A DNA stretch of 64,000 bases from Cyanoderma ruficeps (GCA_008694505.1 VZDJ01000174.1:6652601-6716600), one strand, 5' to 3'. Counted from the first letter of the stretch, positions 37,201 to 51,192 are shown. Numbers and translations are program-made. Notes: a model not told the origin generated them from the letters alone.

Positions 37201-40200
37201 TACTCCCAGGGTGTTATGTATACAAACTATAAACTCTTAATGGTCCTGCAGTGTGTTATGACTGGCCTAAAGAGCTAAAGCAGGCTCCGAAAAAGTGGTT
37301 CTTGGCAACGCTGTGTATGGAGTTCAGGCTCATCAGTCATATGCAATTAGAGATTAAAAGTACTTGATGGACTATAGGGGAGACCAGCACAGAGGGAGAT
37401 TAGGAATGTAGAAGAGAAAAGGCAAACAAAAGCTTTTATCTCGGCACAGCAGTTGCTACTACAAAAGCAGCAATGGAAGGACAGTCCCCATTTTCCAGAG
37501 GCACCCATGGCCTTTCCAGCTCGAGGGCCCCAGCATGCCCCATCCCTGTTCTGATGACCACCCACATCTCCAGCGGGGTGATGCAAGTCCTCGGGAACAC
37601 CAGGGCTGGTGGCTGCTGCCCAGGGAGAGCTCGGGAAGGCCAAGCTCTGGAGGAGGCTCATGCTGCAGCCCAGGCTTTCCAGATCCTGCTGCCAGCTGCC
37701 CACAGGCACAGTGCCTGGCAAACCAAACCCCCCAGGTGCTGGTGAGGGCCAGTCTGGCCAGAACAGGGGCACCTGGGAGGCATCAGAATCCTGATGGGTC
37801 TGTAGGGATGAAGAGGGAACAGTAGCTCTTCTTCTTAGAACAAAGGGGTGTTTCCCCTTTAGGGTCCTCTTGCCCTGAAGGGGAGGTGGGTAGTTGGCAT
37901 GTAAATACTTTTGAAAGGTTTGTGGCCACTTATTTCCTGTTTTGCTGAGTGTGGGAGTCTGCTGCATGCTAAGATAGGCTATGGGGCACAGCAGCTCCCT
38001 GCTGACCATCCCTGCTGGATGCTCCAAAGACAGGAAGGAGCAGAACATAGGGGTAGGCAGGGACTGTCTTCCCCTCTCCTTCCATACCCTCAGCCTATGC
38101 AACCTCTCCAGTTTCGGGCAGGCTTAAAATGCTGGGCAAACTTAAGACATGGGGAGACGTAGAAATCACGTTCCTTCCAACAGAGAAATATTGGGGTTTG
38201 TAGATTGGAGGCAGTTTGTGCTTTGTGTAGAGGGAAGGTCTGAGCAGCTCTTCAGTGGTCACAGTCTGACAAATTGTTTCTTATAGTATCAGTAGGCACA
38301 GGTGAGACTTAGTACCTTGTGCCCTTCTTGGTGAGGCTCAGAGTGTCAACCCTGCAAAAGCTGGGAGCCTTCCCTCCTTTCTGTGCCCACAGCACAGTTG
38401 TACTTCCATCCATTTGTTTTTCCTACCCACAGCTAACAAGAGAGCCTTGGAGGCACTTGGCCTGCCCAGCCTGAAGGAAGGAGCTGACTTTTTATGGAAT
38501 TTCATTATAAAAGTCTCAATCAGCCATTAGAGGTTCATTTAAATGGGTTTTCTTGAGCATTTAATAGGATATGGTAGTGCATTCATAGCCAGCTTTCCTC
38601 AGGTTTTACTGAAAGTGGTATAAGTGGGTTTCTTCAAGTACATGTGATTGCTCATAGCCACTGAAGTTGATTTGAATCACTTGCTACCAGGCTCACCAAT
38701 TTAGCCTGATAAATTGTGCATTATTAAATGGGGGAAGGGAACAAAGCTGTGCTCTCCCAGAGAAGAAAATGCAGGATTTCTCATCAATGAAGAATGATTC
38801 CTCTCATCAGCACAGTCTGAAAAAGGCCATAATGAACCATTTGCACCTAAGAGCACCAGCCCTCAGTCTACTACATTCCTGTTCAGTCCTTGAGCTCCAA
38901 GATTCAGAGATGATGGGCTCTGCCTAGAGCCAGCCATGAAGGCAGGTAAATCTGACCAGCAACTCTATGTGTTTAGCTAAGAGTGTGCTTATATCAGTGC
39001 TGCCTGGCCATGCTCATCAGCCTTCAGTGCTATCCTCTGTACAGGTGGCTCTGCCTCTCTGCTCAGGAGCACTCACAGGCTGCAAACTGTCCAAGAAAAA
39101 GGATTCAACTTCCCACCCCAAGCATTAGTTCTTGATAAAGAAACAAACATATTTGAAAGGCTTTTTCTTTGGGTTGAATTGGAAGCATCTGCCATGCAGG
39201 AAACAACTAACCAGGGAGCAGGTCTCACCCTCACCCACACAAGCTGCTTCCCAGTCTACTGGTGATCACACAGGAGGTCATGGATTGGGGTTTGGGAAGG
39301 GGCTGGTCTCCATTACTGCTGTAATGGGAGTATTGTTTAGGGCTGATGTTCTGAAATGCATTTTAGGCGGTTTCAAACCCAACCCCAGCTGCAACAGTGT
39401 CTGGATATGCAAATAACCCACTCTGTTTGGATGGCACAGAATTTAGTGGTTTTAATACACTGCGTAAGCACAAGGCTTTCTGGATCCCACTGCTCCATCA
39501 AGTGTCCCAGCATGCGTGGGGCTGTGTAATCAGGCACCAGGCTGCATTTCCCCGTCTCACAGGGTTATTAGAGCACTGCAGTGTGACAGCCCCGTGCTCG
39601 GGCTGTGCCGTGCCCCGCGGGACCCCGGCGCCGTGCGGCTCCCGCTCACACTCGTGGCCTGATGGATGGACCCGTGTTAATGAGCTCCGAAGGGAACCAC
39701 GTGGAGCCCTCCTTGCTGAAGGCACAAGCCTCTGAGGGAGGGAGTTTAAAAGGGGGCAGAAAAGAACGGTGGAGGAAAGGGATAGACTCCAGATAGCTCC
39801 TTTGGGGATGTGAGGGTTGTGCTTGATTAAAAGCAGTGCTTTATGAAAACGTTATTTGCTATGCTTGGAAGATGACATTCAGTGCAATAAGAGCGTACAG
39901 CAAACCTAATATGGTCCTTGTGGAAAGGGCTGGGGTGTGGGCCTGGGAATGCATCCTGCCCTCTTATCTTTGATCCCTTCTCTGCAGTAGCTGGGGTTTT
40001 CCTCCTGGTGCTGGGAGGTTCCAGTTTCTCCCAAACACATAGGCATACTCACTCTGTGCCAATGTGCAAGGAATGATGCAGAAAACCTCTTTGATGAGGA
40101 GATTCTCACAAGCAGAGGACTGTGAGTGCCTCTCTGGGAGACAAGGATGACTGGTACCCAAATCTCAACCCTCCAATCCTATCCTGAACTCACAGGGTGT

Positions 40201-41733
40201 ATTTGTTTTGGCTGCTGTCAGCTTGGCTACACCAGCACAGCTGGAATGAGCCTTTCAGAAGGTGATGCACAGATCTATTTCCAAGTAGTTTGCACTAGAC
40301 TTTGTCTGGATGTGTTTGGTTTTTAATGCTTTCCCAGAACACTTGTAAATTTTTTATTTCTGCTGAGAGCAGGAGAAACTAGCTGCTGTGCACAGAATAA
40401 AGTTGATTGTCTACAAAGTTTAATGCTGTTTTCTTGCTCTATTATTTGGCTGTTCTGTGTTTGTGCAAAGCTCACTCCGAGCTCCTGGGCTGTGCAAGGA
40501 AGAGAAAGGGGAAAAGTTATTTCTCCGCTCTGCCAAAATATACAAAATTTTATGTACCATGATGGAAAGTTAAGGTGAAAAGGGCTGGATCTGAGACAAG
40601 AAACATTTCTTTAATTTTGTCTACTTTTTTTAACAGGATTTGCTGTTGCTTTGAAAGCCTCCTGCTATTTTACAGGCAATAAAAAAGAGAGACTGAAAGC
40701 ATTTATTTCCTGAGACCTGCTTGTTTCTTGAGCTCTGTGAAACTGAGCTTGCCTAGCAAAGGAAGGGAGCGGCAGGAGCCCAGCGGAGCCTTCATCCAGC
40801 TGGGGAGACCAGGGTTTACCTGCCTGGCCATAACAACTGAAAGCTTCATCCTGCTTTGCAGCCCTTGGGCTGTGCCCTGTCCCGTGCAGCCCCGGGAGCT
40901 CCTGAGGCTGGAAGCTGTGAGCTCCTGGTGCTGAGAGGCCGTGCAGGTGACTGCTCTGGGCTCACACCCTCTTCATAGGACTGAAGATTTTACCCAGCCA
41001 GAGGCTGCTGGCTGCACCAACATCCCCCTGCTCGGCCCACAGTGGCAGGCAGTGCCCTTCCCAAGGGCTGGCAGGGCTTGCAGGTAGCAACGGAGTCTCA
41101 GGTGTGGCCCATCCCCAGGCTGGGGAAGCACAGGAGCTTTTCCTGTGGCACAGCCTGTGCCTGGGCTCCAGCAGGACAGGGATCCTGTGCTTCCAGGGAG
41201 TCTCAGCTGTTGGCAAATCCAGGCCATGGACATGAAGGTCAAACCTGCAGCTGCACGTTAATGTTCACAGATCATTTCAGAAGCACGTGCTGTAAATGAG
41301 AGGATGTGTGAAATCAAAAATATTTTCGCATGATTCTCATACAGTTTAGCCTTCCTTTGACCCACAGCTTTACTTTCACTTACTGCCATTGTTTTTGGCT
41401 GAAAATTACAAAGCTGAAAGAGCATCTGTTCCAAATAATGCCGGTCAGGCTTCTGGATAACAGCTTGGCAGCTTCCTGCCAGGAGCAGTTGCTGTGGCTT
41501 CTTGATTACTCTTAAGTATTCAATGTTTTGAGGAGGATAAGAAGGTATCATGAGGATATCATTATCCATTCCAAGATATTTATTAACAAAAATGATGGGA
41601 GTATAGCCACAAGCTGTACAAAAGCTAGTATTTTAGCTTTTAAACAGAATAAATAAATAAAAATAAAATCCATTGCTGAGTTTGTGAGTTCATCTCTCCA
41701 GAAGCAATAGCTGGAGACTATTGGTAAAATTGC
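34253..41733. other. Intergenic, second part
   Basis: No recognised gene or transposon. The minus-strand frame 37347-38102 (251 codons) is the longest non-exonic open frame of the window, but its translation shows no family, domain or signal peptide. A small CpG-rich patch lies at about 39590-39670. AATAAA at 40397-40402 with T/G-rich sequence after it could end an unknown transcript; no exon supports one. Confidence 0.55.
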
Positions 41734-41765
41734 CAAGATTAGTTCAGATATCATAAAGCACTGTT
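41734..41765 (+). repeat. Dispersed 32-bp repeat, copy 1
   Basis: Identical over 32 bases to 46782-46813 in the same orientation, with no similarity on either side. The core reads gttcagatatcataaagcac. Family unknown. Confidence 0.9.
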
Positions 41766-44700
41766 GCTGATGGAATCTTGTGTACACAGATCCTGTACTG
41801 GTCTGCATTCCTGCCAGATGGAAATGCACAGCAGGTACCTTGTGTTTCTTGGGATGGGGTAGGAAGATCTGGTTTTCTCCTGATTTACTTGCCTCCTGGT
41901 TTCTCTGGTACCTTGGATGACTCTTGTTTGTGAACATGCCTGCAAGTTTCTCAGCATTTTTTTAATCTCCCTCAGTTCAGATTATTCCCTAGCTCACAGT
42001 ACTTTTCTATTATCTATTCAGATGGTTAAACTAGAAATTAAATGGAGTAAAAAGTTATTACATTGAAAAAAAAAAAGAAGCTTATAATTTTTAGGCTGAA
42101 TTCCCTTGACTAAATTATATGGGGTTTTTATTTGCTACAGCAAGTCCCCAGGATAATGGTGCAAAACGTTAATTGTTTCTCTCACTTTCCTGCACTCTTT
42201 CACCCACCCCCAACCAATATCATGGTCTGTCCACCATGAGTGGGCTTGTTGGATTGCTTTTTCTCCTTTTTAAAAGACTTTACTTCCCCATGGTAATAAT
42301 GGCAGTGCAAGCACACGTGGGCCATGTGGTTACACCTAGGCTGTCCAAATCTGTACCCTAAACTCCACAAGATGCAGATTATCAGAGAAATTATAAGAGG
42401 AAAATCAGTCAGACTGCCGTACTTGTCACTAATTTACACCTATGTGTAAATAAATATTTTCTTGCAGTCATGTTGCTAAGCCTGAAGATAGACAGCTGAG
42501 TCTTTCAAGGATAAAAGTGCTATTGCAATGTTGGGCTATGAAGCAGCACTGCAAGAAGTGAATTTTTGGGATCTCGTGGAGGAGCAGGCTGAAGCACACC
42601 AGGAGGTTTTAGCCGAAGTGGGTGCCTGAAGGTTACATCCTCCTCTGGAGTGTTTGGAGTTTGGGAATAAACAGAGCTTCCTTGGCAGAGACCAGCCCTG
42701 AGTTAGGGACAGGGTGGGAGAGGCTCCAGGAGCCACTTGCCCAAAGAACAATCCCCCATTAATTACCAGGAAGGTTTCCATGTGCTGTAGATTCCAAGAA
42801 GCTTTGCTTGGCAGCCCTGTCAGTCATTCCCAATGCACTCTAAGAAGGGAAATTTGGGCAGTTTATAATTCTTTGTTGCCTGCTGTGTGTTGAGCACAGA
42901 CTTTTGCATCTGCTCTGCTGCTGGTGTACCAGGCACATGCTTTAGGGGGGCTGCTTTGCCATGTGAACAGCTGGCAGAGCAGAGTCATATCCCTCCCATT
43001 CCTATGTGCTGTAGAGGCCAAAACCTTGCTGAAATGTTCATTTTCCTAACACTCTGCAAGACATGACACAGCCCTGCATTCTGGGGCCTCTCATGCACAA
43101 ACCAGCTGCAGGTGGTGAGAGGGCAGATTACAACAGCATCATTTCAAATCTTTGGGCTTATTCCCGTACCAAAAACCCTACAAACATTTTTTCCCTGGGT
43201 TTTCCATCAAATGAAAAGAAAAAAATTAAAAAACCAAAACTAAAATAAATATAATATAAAGGAATTGTTATTCCCCAAGCCATCATTAAGAATGTAGGAA
43301 TCCACAATTTGAGCTGCATTTTAAAGACACTGCTCTAAAAGCCTAAGCAGAGCATAAACAAAGAAACAAAAAAGGTGATTTTATGGGCATGACATTCCCA
43401 GCAACCACAACCTGACCCTGCAGTGACCTACAGAATTGTGGTTAAGGTTTGATCACTTCAGACTGAGCTTTCCAAGCATTGGGGTGGTGGGAAATGTTGG
43501 TTTTTGTTTGCTTTCCCCTTTTTGGCACTGCTGTGGACAGCTTTGGTGTGAAGCAGCTGGACAAAGTGGCCTGGAGGTGCTTTGCAGCCACAAAACATTT
43601 CCACAAGGAGCTATAACCAGGAGTTTGCCACCATAGGGTCACCTTCTGTGAGCTGTAGAGCTCCTGCAGTGCACCTGGTGCTGGGGTAAGGGCATGCCTG
43701 AAGTAACTGGGATGGATTGGTGAATGTGGAGCTGAATTTGGAGCCAATTCAGTGATTTATAGGCTATGCCAGACCCTGTACCAAAGGCTTCAGTGCTTTA
43801 CAAGGGCTGCATTCCCACTTCAGTTTGTCCCCCTCACTGATGCCACCCTAAAGCTGAGGAAAAGGGCAGCCCTTAATGATCAGGTCTGGGGCACTCACAT
43901 GAACTTAAAAAACAGGGGCAGCTGAGCCAGCTCAGCTCCCAAAGCATCCCGTTGTGATGGAGCACTGCCCCAGGGACAAGGGGAAGCCCTTGTGCAGACC
44001 ATCAGTCACAGCAAGGTGGAGAGAGGCTGAGTTCTTCTGTCATAATAACTCCACTTTCATTCCTCGAGGTTATTTGTAGCCTATATAATCACAGCAATTA
44101 CATACAACCACTCTTAGCTGCATAGCTTAATTACAACTAATGCACGTCAGTTCAATTAATTTTAATTATACGGAAAATGTGAAGAGTCTGTTATTCCATT
44201 GTTAAAATCATTTGGGACAAACAAGACTAAAGTGCTAAATTTCATAGAGGACCTAGTTATTAGTTTTAACTCACTAATGAATGATGTATCTCTAAATTCT
44301 CTGAAGATATAGTCTCTACTTGAAGAGTCAGTGCTGTAGATTTATGGATATGCTGGCTTGTACAGAGATACAGTCCCAGTTTTAATGCAAACTAGTACTG
44401 TCTCAAGCAATACTACCAAAGTTATTTCATGTTAATTAAAAGTAGCCACCTTAAAATTAACATCCACTGTTGTTGAAATATCACTGTGTGGACATACTTC
44501 TGACAAAATAAATGTAGGCATGACCATTTACTTGGAATAATTTTAGCCTCTAATTAATCCAACAATTTTCTAAAACATTGAAATCTACCTCCTACTAGCT
44601 CATTTCTATTTAGTCTTTGAAAGAAAATGTTTCATGCTCCTCAGGCAAGTTTGGAAAGTCTCATTTATGATACGTACAATTTTTATCGGCTCTTAACAAA

Positions 44701-46781
44701 TACAACTCCCTTAGAAATAAAATGTTTCTGGAGTTTGCTACATTAAAAGGAAAAGAAAACATTGCAGAAACTTTGAGTCCAGTTTTAAAGCATAAAAGGG
44801 TTTATCTTATCTAGAGCAACCAGTACAGGATAACCAGTGTTATCTTATCACCACATATTGATGTCAGGGTTTAAAAGGACTTGAGGCTGTTATGCTACAC
44901 GGAGCAGAACTCCTACACTGATAAACACTGATAAAGCTGCAGTGCTCTAATCTAAACTACACCTTCTTTCTGCCCCAAATACACATGAGAAGAGCCAGAA
45001 ACATTTTCTCCTTGCACAGCACAATCCTCCAAATGAGGGTGGGCTCCTTGTCCCACTGGTGCTGCCGGGGAAGGTCCCTGACCATAGCAAGGCTGACAAC
45101 AACCTTGAGGAAAAGAAACAAAACCTGTCTCCTGGCTGAGCTTTGCCCATGGGGATTGCTGGGCTCTAGCTGTACAGGAATAACCTGAACCAAAAGCATG
45201 GGGTTTGTCAAAGGGTGGTGTTCATGTGAGAAGGCAATGAATGGGCCTAAACCCAACCCCCTTCTGTCAGTGGCAGCAGCCTGCACTGGCAGTGCTGACT
45301 GCACCGGCTCCAACTCCTCACCAGCCTGGCTGGAATCATCTGCAGTTTCTTTAGGAAGGGATGTTCAGCCCTAAGGACTCTGCTTGGAGAAAAAACACAC
45401 CAAGTGAATCAGGTCCTGCAAAGTGAGAGCTTGTCAGGTGTGGGATGCAGGCTGGGACGCCAGGCTGCATAAGTTGTTTCTCCTTGCCTGCGTAGCATGA
45501 ATGCCAGTGACTGATGTTAAGCCATGGAATCAGCCCTCAAAAGGAGGAATACAAACTCCAATTAGTGGAAGGATGTTAATGATTTCAGGGGTCCTGCTTT
45601 GCCCTGCACAGCCGGGCACCGCACTCCCAAGTTGCTCACTCACAATACCAGGCTATGAACACAGCCTAAAGCTGGCCTAAGTTTGCTTCAGGGTTTGCTT
45701 CAGGGCAGGGGTTTCTCTGCAGGCTGTGGTAAGGACATTGGTGTGACACTGCTAACATTGAGGCTGTTGGAGCCAAGGAGAAACCAAGTCATGGACAAGG
45801 TCCTGGCTCACCTCTGTGCACACAGCCCGTCACTGGGAGTGGTGCAGCGCAACAAGGCAAAGGGCACAAGGGTGTACAATAGAAATAAGGATGTACAACA
45901 TCAGTTACCAACATGAAAGCTCATAGCAAGGACCAAAGTACAAGGCAGAGATAGTCATGTTGCAGATGTTCAAAATGTAGTACATAGGACACCCACACAA
46001 TCTATGCATGAACTCGGAGCTTGACACCTCTTGCCTGCTCGTGCAATTCCAATTAAATTTGGGTGCATTAATCTCTCTACTCTTAATAGAAACTCGCTTG
46101 CTCTCTCTCACCTCCATTTTTCTGCCAGCTGCAGATAAAACACCCAGTCAGCCCTCTGCTTATTTGATCCTAAGGTGAAGCGATCAAACATGCCTGCAGC
46201 CTCACTGAAGGATCACACAGAATGAGAAAGTGGCCTGCAAGGCAGATTAGTGAAATCGCTTCCATTACAGCTTCAGGCACGGACAGTTGCTGTCTTGGCA
46301 CGTGTCTTTTATGACAAACCTAACTTTTCCTACCTTTTCCTTCAGTTCTGCTGTGGCATTGGTGTCCCTTTCTCAGGTGCTGAGGTTAAAACCCCACTCT
46401 TGGGAAGCATGGTAGCCTTGAAGGGCCTGATGTTATATTCTACCATCAGCTGCACCAGCTTCTTTTACTTCAGTAGAGCTGCTCCACCCAGATGTAGGTG
46501 TCATGACACATATGGTACAAGATACATCCTCTTTGTGTTGCCTTGAGCTGACAGAGTGTGATTCCCAGCCATGTGGCAGCAGAGCCACTGCTTTACAGTC
46601 CTGGGACCAAGATTCTGCTCACTCCTTCCACGCTTTTTTATAAACAATATGTGGCAATTTTACCAATTAAGTGTGTGGGGAAGCAGCGAGTTTGGATCAG
46701 ATGCACACAGCAGCTGCCACAGCATGACTGCGCAGCACAGAGAGGCTGCAAGCACTTAAGCAAGACAGAATTATCATAGCA
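41766..46781. other. Intergenic, third part
   Basis: No gene is recognised. About 44040-44800 is AT-rich complex sequence with clustered TAATTA-type motifs (for example gcttaattacaactaatgc and caattaattttaattat near 44127-44169), a candidate conserved noncoding stretch. Other frames here are short and unrecognised. Confidence 0.55.
44040..44800. promoter_or_regulatory. AT-rich homeodomain-motif cluster, candidate conserved noncoding element
   Basis: Dense ATTA/TAAT cores in non-repetitive sequence, in the 3' flank of an AUTS2-family gene. Composition suggests an enhancer, but no conservation data are available. It could simply be an AT-rich spacer. Confidence 0.25.
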
Positions 46782-46813
46782 CAAGATTAGTTCAGATATC
46801 ATAAAGCACTGTT
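46782..46813 (+). repeat. Dispersed 32-bp repeat, copy 2
   Basis: Exact copy of 41734-41765, about 5 kb away, direct orientation. Confidence 0.9.
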
Positions 46814-47572
46814 CCAACAGCTCCCCACCAGGAAATCTCCACCCATCCCTGCAGTGAGATGTGTATCTATCTTACAATGTTAATTGTGCTGGCCCTGCCA
46901 CTTTGCCGTGGTTTCTGTAGGCAGCTCAACATAACAAACCTGGACAGTAAGGGCGTCCCAGTGCTGGGTTGCACAGTCCAGAAAGGAATAAATGTAAGTC
47001 ATGTAGTTCTGCTGAACCTGTGGTTTAAAGCTTCTAATTGCTAACTTTCATCTTTTACCAGCATAAATAATAAATGTGGCATGTTCCCCATTTTCCATCA
47101 CCACCACATTATTAAAGCAATAAAACAATTTCAAAGGTGTGGTTATCATAAGCTAATGGCACCTCTAGGGGATTACTAATACCCCAGGGGACTTCTTAGT
47201 CTTAAAAAACCCGATACTCACTGTCAGTCTCTATTAGCTCAGTTGTGTGCCAGCATGTGCACAGCGGGCCCTGCTCATGCGATGCCACTCGGCGGGCAGG
47301 ACAAGCCAAGTGACACAACTGCGGGCATAATTAGGTCAGAAGATGCTTCCAGGCAGAAAATTAAATAAAAGAGTGGAACCCTGCAATCACACACAGTTCA
47401 GATGATGCACACACGCAGGTAACCCAGCTGCCTACAAACCAGCTGCACTTCCTTCCACCCAGTTCAGAGCGAAGGGAGAGAATCCTCCTTACGGGGAGAA
47501 CTGGGGAGCAAGCGCTCCCTGCAGAGCACTGGGAGTGAATGCAGAGAGCTCTCCTTGCTGCACACCTGAGGG

Positions 47573-47668
47573 CATCTCCTCAAGTGCAGCCTGAGGAAGC
47601 AGGTGACTTTCAGAGAGCATCTCCTCAAGAGCAGGCTGGTGGGAAGGGAGTAGGTGACTTTGAGAGAG
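47573..47668 (+). repeat. Imperfect tandem duplication, unit about 45-50 bp
   Basis: Two units each start catctcctcaag and end aggtgacttt(c/g)agagag; the second unit carries a few extra bases. Confidence 0.85.
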
Positions 47669-48116
47669 CCACCCGCCCGCCTGGAGGCATCCCTTGGTGA
47701 GGTTTTGTTGTGCTGACAGCAGAGCTGTCTCTGAAGACGAACCTCCCGTCTGCCACATCTGGTGATTTGGGAGCACTCCTGACACACCACTGTCTTGTGG
47801 ATACTCCTCCCTTTCCTCCCCAGTCTCTGTAATCTTGGAATGACATCATCGGGAATTGGTTAGTTAGTTTTAGTATCTGCTGGGGCGTTAAGCCCAAGCT
47901 ATTTAGCACATCAAAACAACAGTATTAGCAAACAGACCTTCCTTTAAGGTAATTACGCACCAAGGAGACTGCCTTATCTTTCATCTCCTGTTTATTTTGC
48001 TAACAGTCACCCAGATTCTTTAAGTAATACCTTCCCTGCTATCAGTTATCAAAGCAATGATGGAGGTGGAAGACAGCTGAATGCTCTAAGCTCCAACAGC
48101 AAAAGCCTCACAGGTG

Positions 48117-48137
48117 GGAGGAGGAGGAGGAGGAGGG
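48117..48137 (+). repeat. (GGA)n microsatellite
   Basis: About seven GGA triplets. Confidence 0.9.
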
Positions 48138-51100
48138 ACAGCTGAATAAGGATGAGGAATGTCTGTCTCTGCCTTTGTCTGCCTGTCAGCAATGCTCAGC
48201 TGGGAGTTCTGATCCTACAGGACTTTGCACGGCCCAGAGCAGGGATGGGATTTGGAAGACATACCCTACACTCTATCATGCCCTGGAGGATTCACATGAG
48301 CACAGGCTTTTGCTAATTGCTCTCGCAAGTGATCACAGTGAACCTTCAACTTCCACTGTGCCCACACTTCACTATCACCGGCAATGAAGATAAAGGGGGC
48401 AGGAGTGTGAGGATCTAGAGATGGGCATAAGGCAAAACACAACAGCCTCGAAAATCAGTATCAGGCTAAGCAAGGTCTTTAGGTGAGCACTGCTATCCTC
48501 CCCCACATGGAGGGCGTATTCACACTCCGTGGTAGACAGCAGAAGGCACCAACGTGACCAGTGCCTTGGCCACATTATCCAGAAAGCACACTGAGAACTG
48601 AGCTGCTTGACCACATGCTCAGCTTTAAAATAATAATGAATAAAGGAATCTTAGGAACACTTAAAAAGTCCTGCAGAAGGGAGCGGGGTGGAGTGAGTCA
48701 TAGCTCAGTGATATTAAAGCAATGGAGTCCTTGAGTTTGGGGAGAAGTATTGCAAACTAGGGAGCCTTGTGGTTTCTGGGAGGACCTGATAGGCCAAGAG
48801 GCCAGTAGTAAAAATCCTCTTCCAGTGACTCATCAGAAGGACACAGTACCTGTGTGCTGTCTCTCAAGTGCACTCAAAAGAGAGAGCAGTGAAATGCCTT
48901 GAGAGAACAAGACTTTGGAGAAAATCATAGTGCAGTGCTCAAATTGCAAACCTACCAGGAATAAGAGAGAACATAAGACGTAGGATCTGTCTCCACTAAG
49001 AACAGAGCAGAAGGAAAGGGAAGTAGCTCTCTCTGTAAGCAATGCTGGGACACGAAGCAGACAATAATGTGAGTGTGCCGTAGCCCTCATTGCTTCACCA
49101 GGAAGGAGCACGGGGAGTGAGCACTGAGCCACCTCCCTCTCCTCACTTATGGCCAAGCAAAGCTGTTCAGACCAGGAACAGGGGCTGTCCTGCAGTCACG
49201 GGGATGCACTGGACTGCACTGGCACTCTGGGCAGCTCTGCCATCTGCGTGTCCTTCAAGGGGAGCTTTCTCACAGGCTTTCATAAAGGGGAGCTTTAGGG
49301 GCTGTGGCAGCCTCCAGCTGTGCTCCTTTTTTTCAAGACAGGTTGTGTAGCACTTGACCTCAGAGCATGAGGGTCGAAAATAACAGCTTATCTGGATGAA
49401 ATACAGAAATGCTGACGAGAGGAAGCGTGTTTTGGGGACACAGTCTACATATGCTTTCATCCTGAATTCAATACATGGATAAAACAAAGGGTGGGAAAAG
49501 TACTCTTTAAATTCACTCACCATCTCATTTCATTCTGTTGTTAGACATGATTGCTGCCATTCAAAAAAATTTCGTTTCTTTTATGGGCCTATTTATAATG
49601 TTATATCCATGAATTAAAGGACAAAATAATATTTTCTGCTAGTTACAACTAAGCAGTGGACAATCGATATTATACTGGCAGAAAATAGGGTGAAAATTAA
49701 ATATCCAAACAATTTTCAAACAGGAATCAAAAGTAATCTGGAAGTTACTATAAGCTTGTATTTAGTAAAATAATGCAGACGCTAAGAGAAAAATCTTTTA
49801 ACATTCAAAAGATAATGCAATTATGGCTGATAAGCAGAACAATTGGGGGAGTTATTCTGGTTTTTATAGCTTTTTCATATGTGACTGATGGAAACAGTAA
49901 TTTAAATCCTTTTGGCATTGGCACAGTCATGCAGATGACAAAAGCATGAACTGTAAACAAAGGACTGCAGGAAGTGAATGCACTATGCTACAGAAGGACA
50001 TCCAGGAATGTGTGATTCATTCATAATTGAAAACAAAGAGTAAATTGGGATACCAGAGCACTCTGCTGACTCCACTAAATGGGGAGATTTTTTAATGCAC
50101 CTGGAGGAATAATAACAAAAAAAGGACCTAGATAGACTAGAAAGCAACAAAATAGGGAGATTTAATGTGGAAAACTGTAAGTAAATCTGTCTAGGGAAAA
50201 CTAATCCAAAACACAGATGTTTTCCTGGAGAGAGAAATCTAGAAAGTAATCATGTTAAAGCAGACAAGGGATGACAACAGAGTTAATGGTAAGTCCCTGG
50301 TGCAAGAGGCAGCACAAATTAAGCTGGGGAGTTTGTCTGCATGGACTGACAGCCCAGTGTTCACCACCCCTCACTCCTGCAGAGCACAGCTCTTGCTGTG
50401 AAATGCTAATTCTAGCTGTGCCATGGGCACAGAGAGAACTCAGAGGAGAGGCAACCCTAAGAAGTAAGGTGTAAGACAGGAGATAAGCCCATTAATTCTG
50501 AAACTGAAATATTAAATGTTCCTTGGCATGGCAGATTTAAAAACTAAACAGAAACTAGAAACCCAGAGGCAGATGATCTCTGTGTTGCAGAGTTCAGGGT
50601 GTCCTTTATCATTCATCTGAAAATTTCCTCTTAAAAACCTGCCCATGACTGACAGATAAAACTCCATCCAAAGGCAACAATAGAAAAGGCACTGTCTGTG
50701 ACTTTTTAGAAAGAAAAATGCTTTCCTTTTAAAGAAAAATTCACTGGATTAAGGGTGATTAATAAAATGTCCAGAAACCAACTCTCAGAAATGTTATTCT
50801 GGGCTCAGGAAAGGAAATGTTAACCCTCTCTGGGCAGAAAATCTGCAGAAGGCAGCTAGTGGTGGCAGTGCCTGATGGTGCCCAGGCTGGTGAGCCTCAG
50901 CACTGCCTGCAGAGCTGCAGGTATGTGGCCTAATGACAGCTTGGGCACAAATGCAATGCTGGCACATGGGCTGCCTGCAGATGGGGTTTTGTGCCCCACA
51001 CTGGGTCCCAGCAAGAGCAGGTTACGTGGGCAGGGAGATGCTGCTCCCCTCCACAGGAGCACGGGTTGTGGCCAGCACTGAAGGGCCCTGCTGCTGGCTG

Positions 51101-51192
51101 CAGCTTTCATTTCCGGAGATGGATAAAATCTAATTTGGGAAGAGAAGCAGTTGTTGGAAGCACAGGACAATGACGGCCACCCAAGCAGCATT

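Larger units (their letters stand above)
46814..51192. other. Intergenic, fourth part
   Basis: It contains a small unsupported frame at 46859-47044 (see findings), a 45-50 bp imperfect tandem duplication at 47573-47668 and a (GGA)n run at 48117-48137. The rest shows nothing recognised. Bases 49540-50260 are AT-rich without a clear repeat. Confidence 0.55.
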
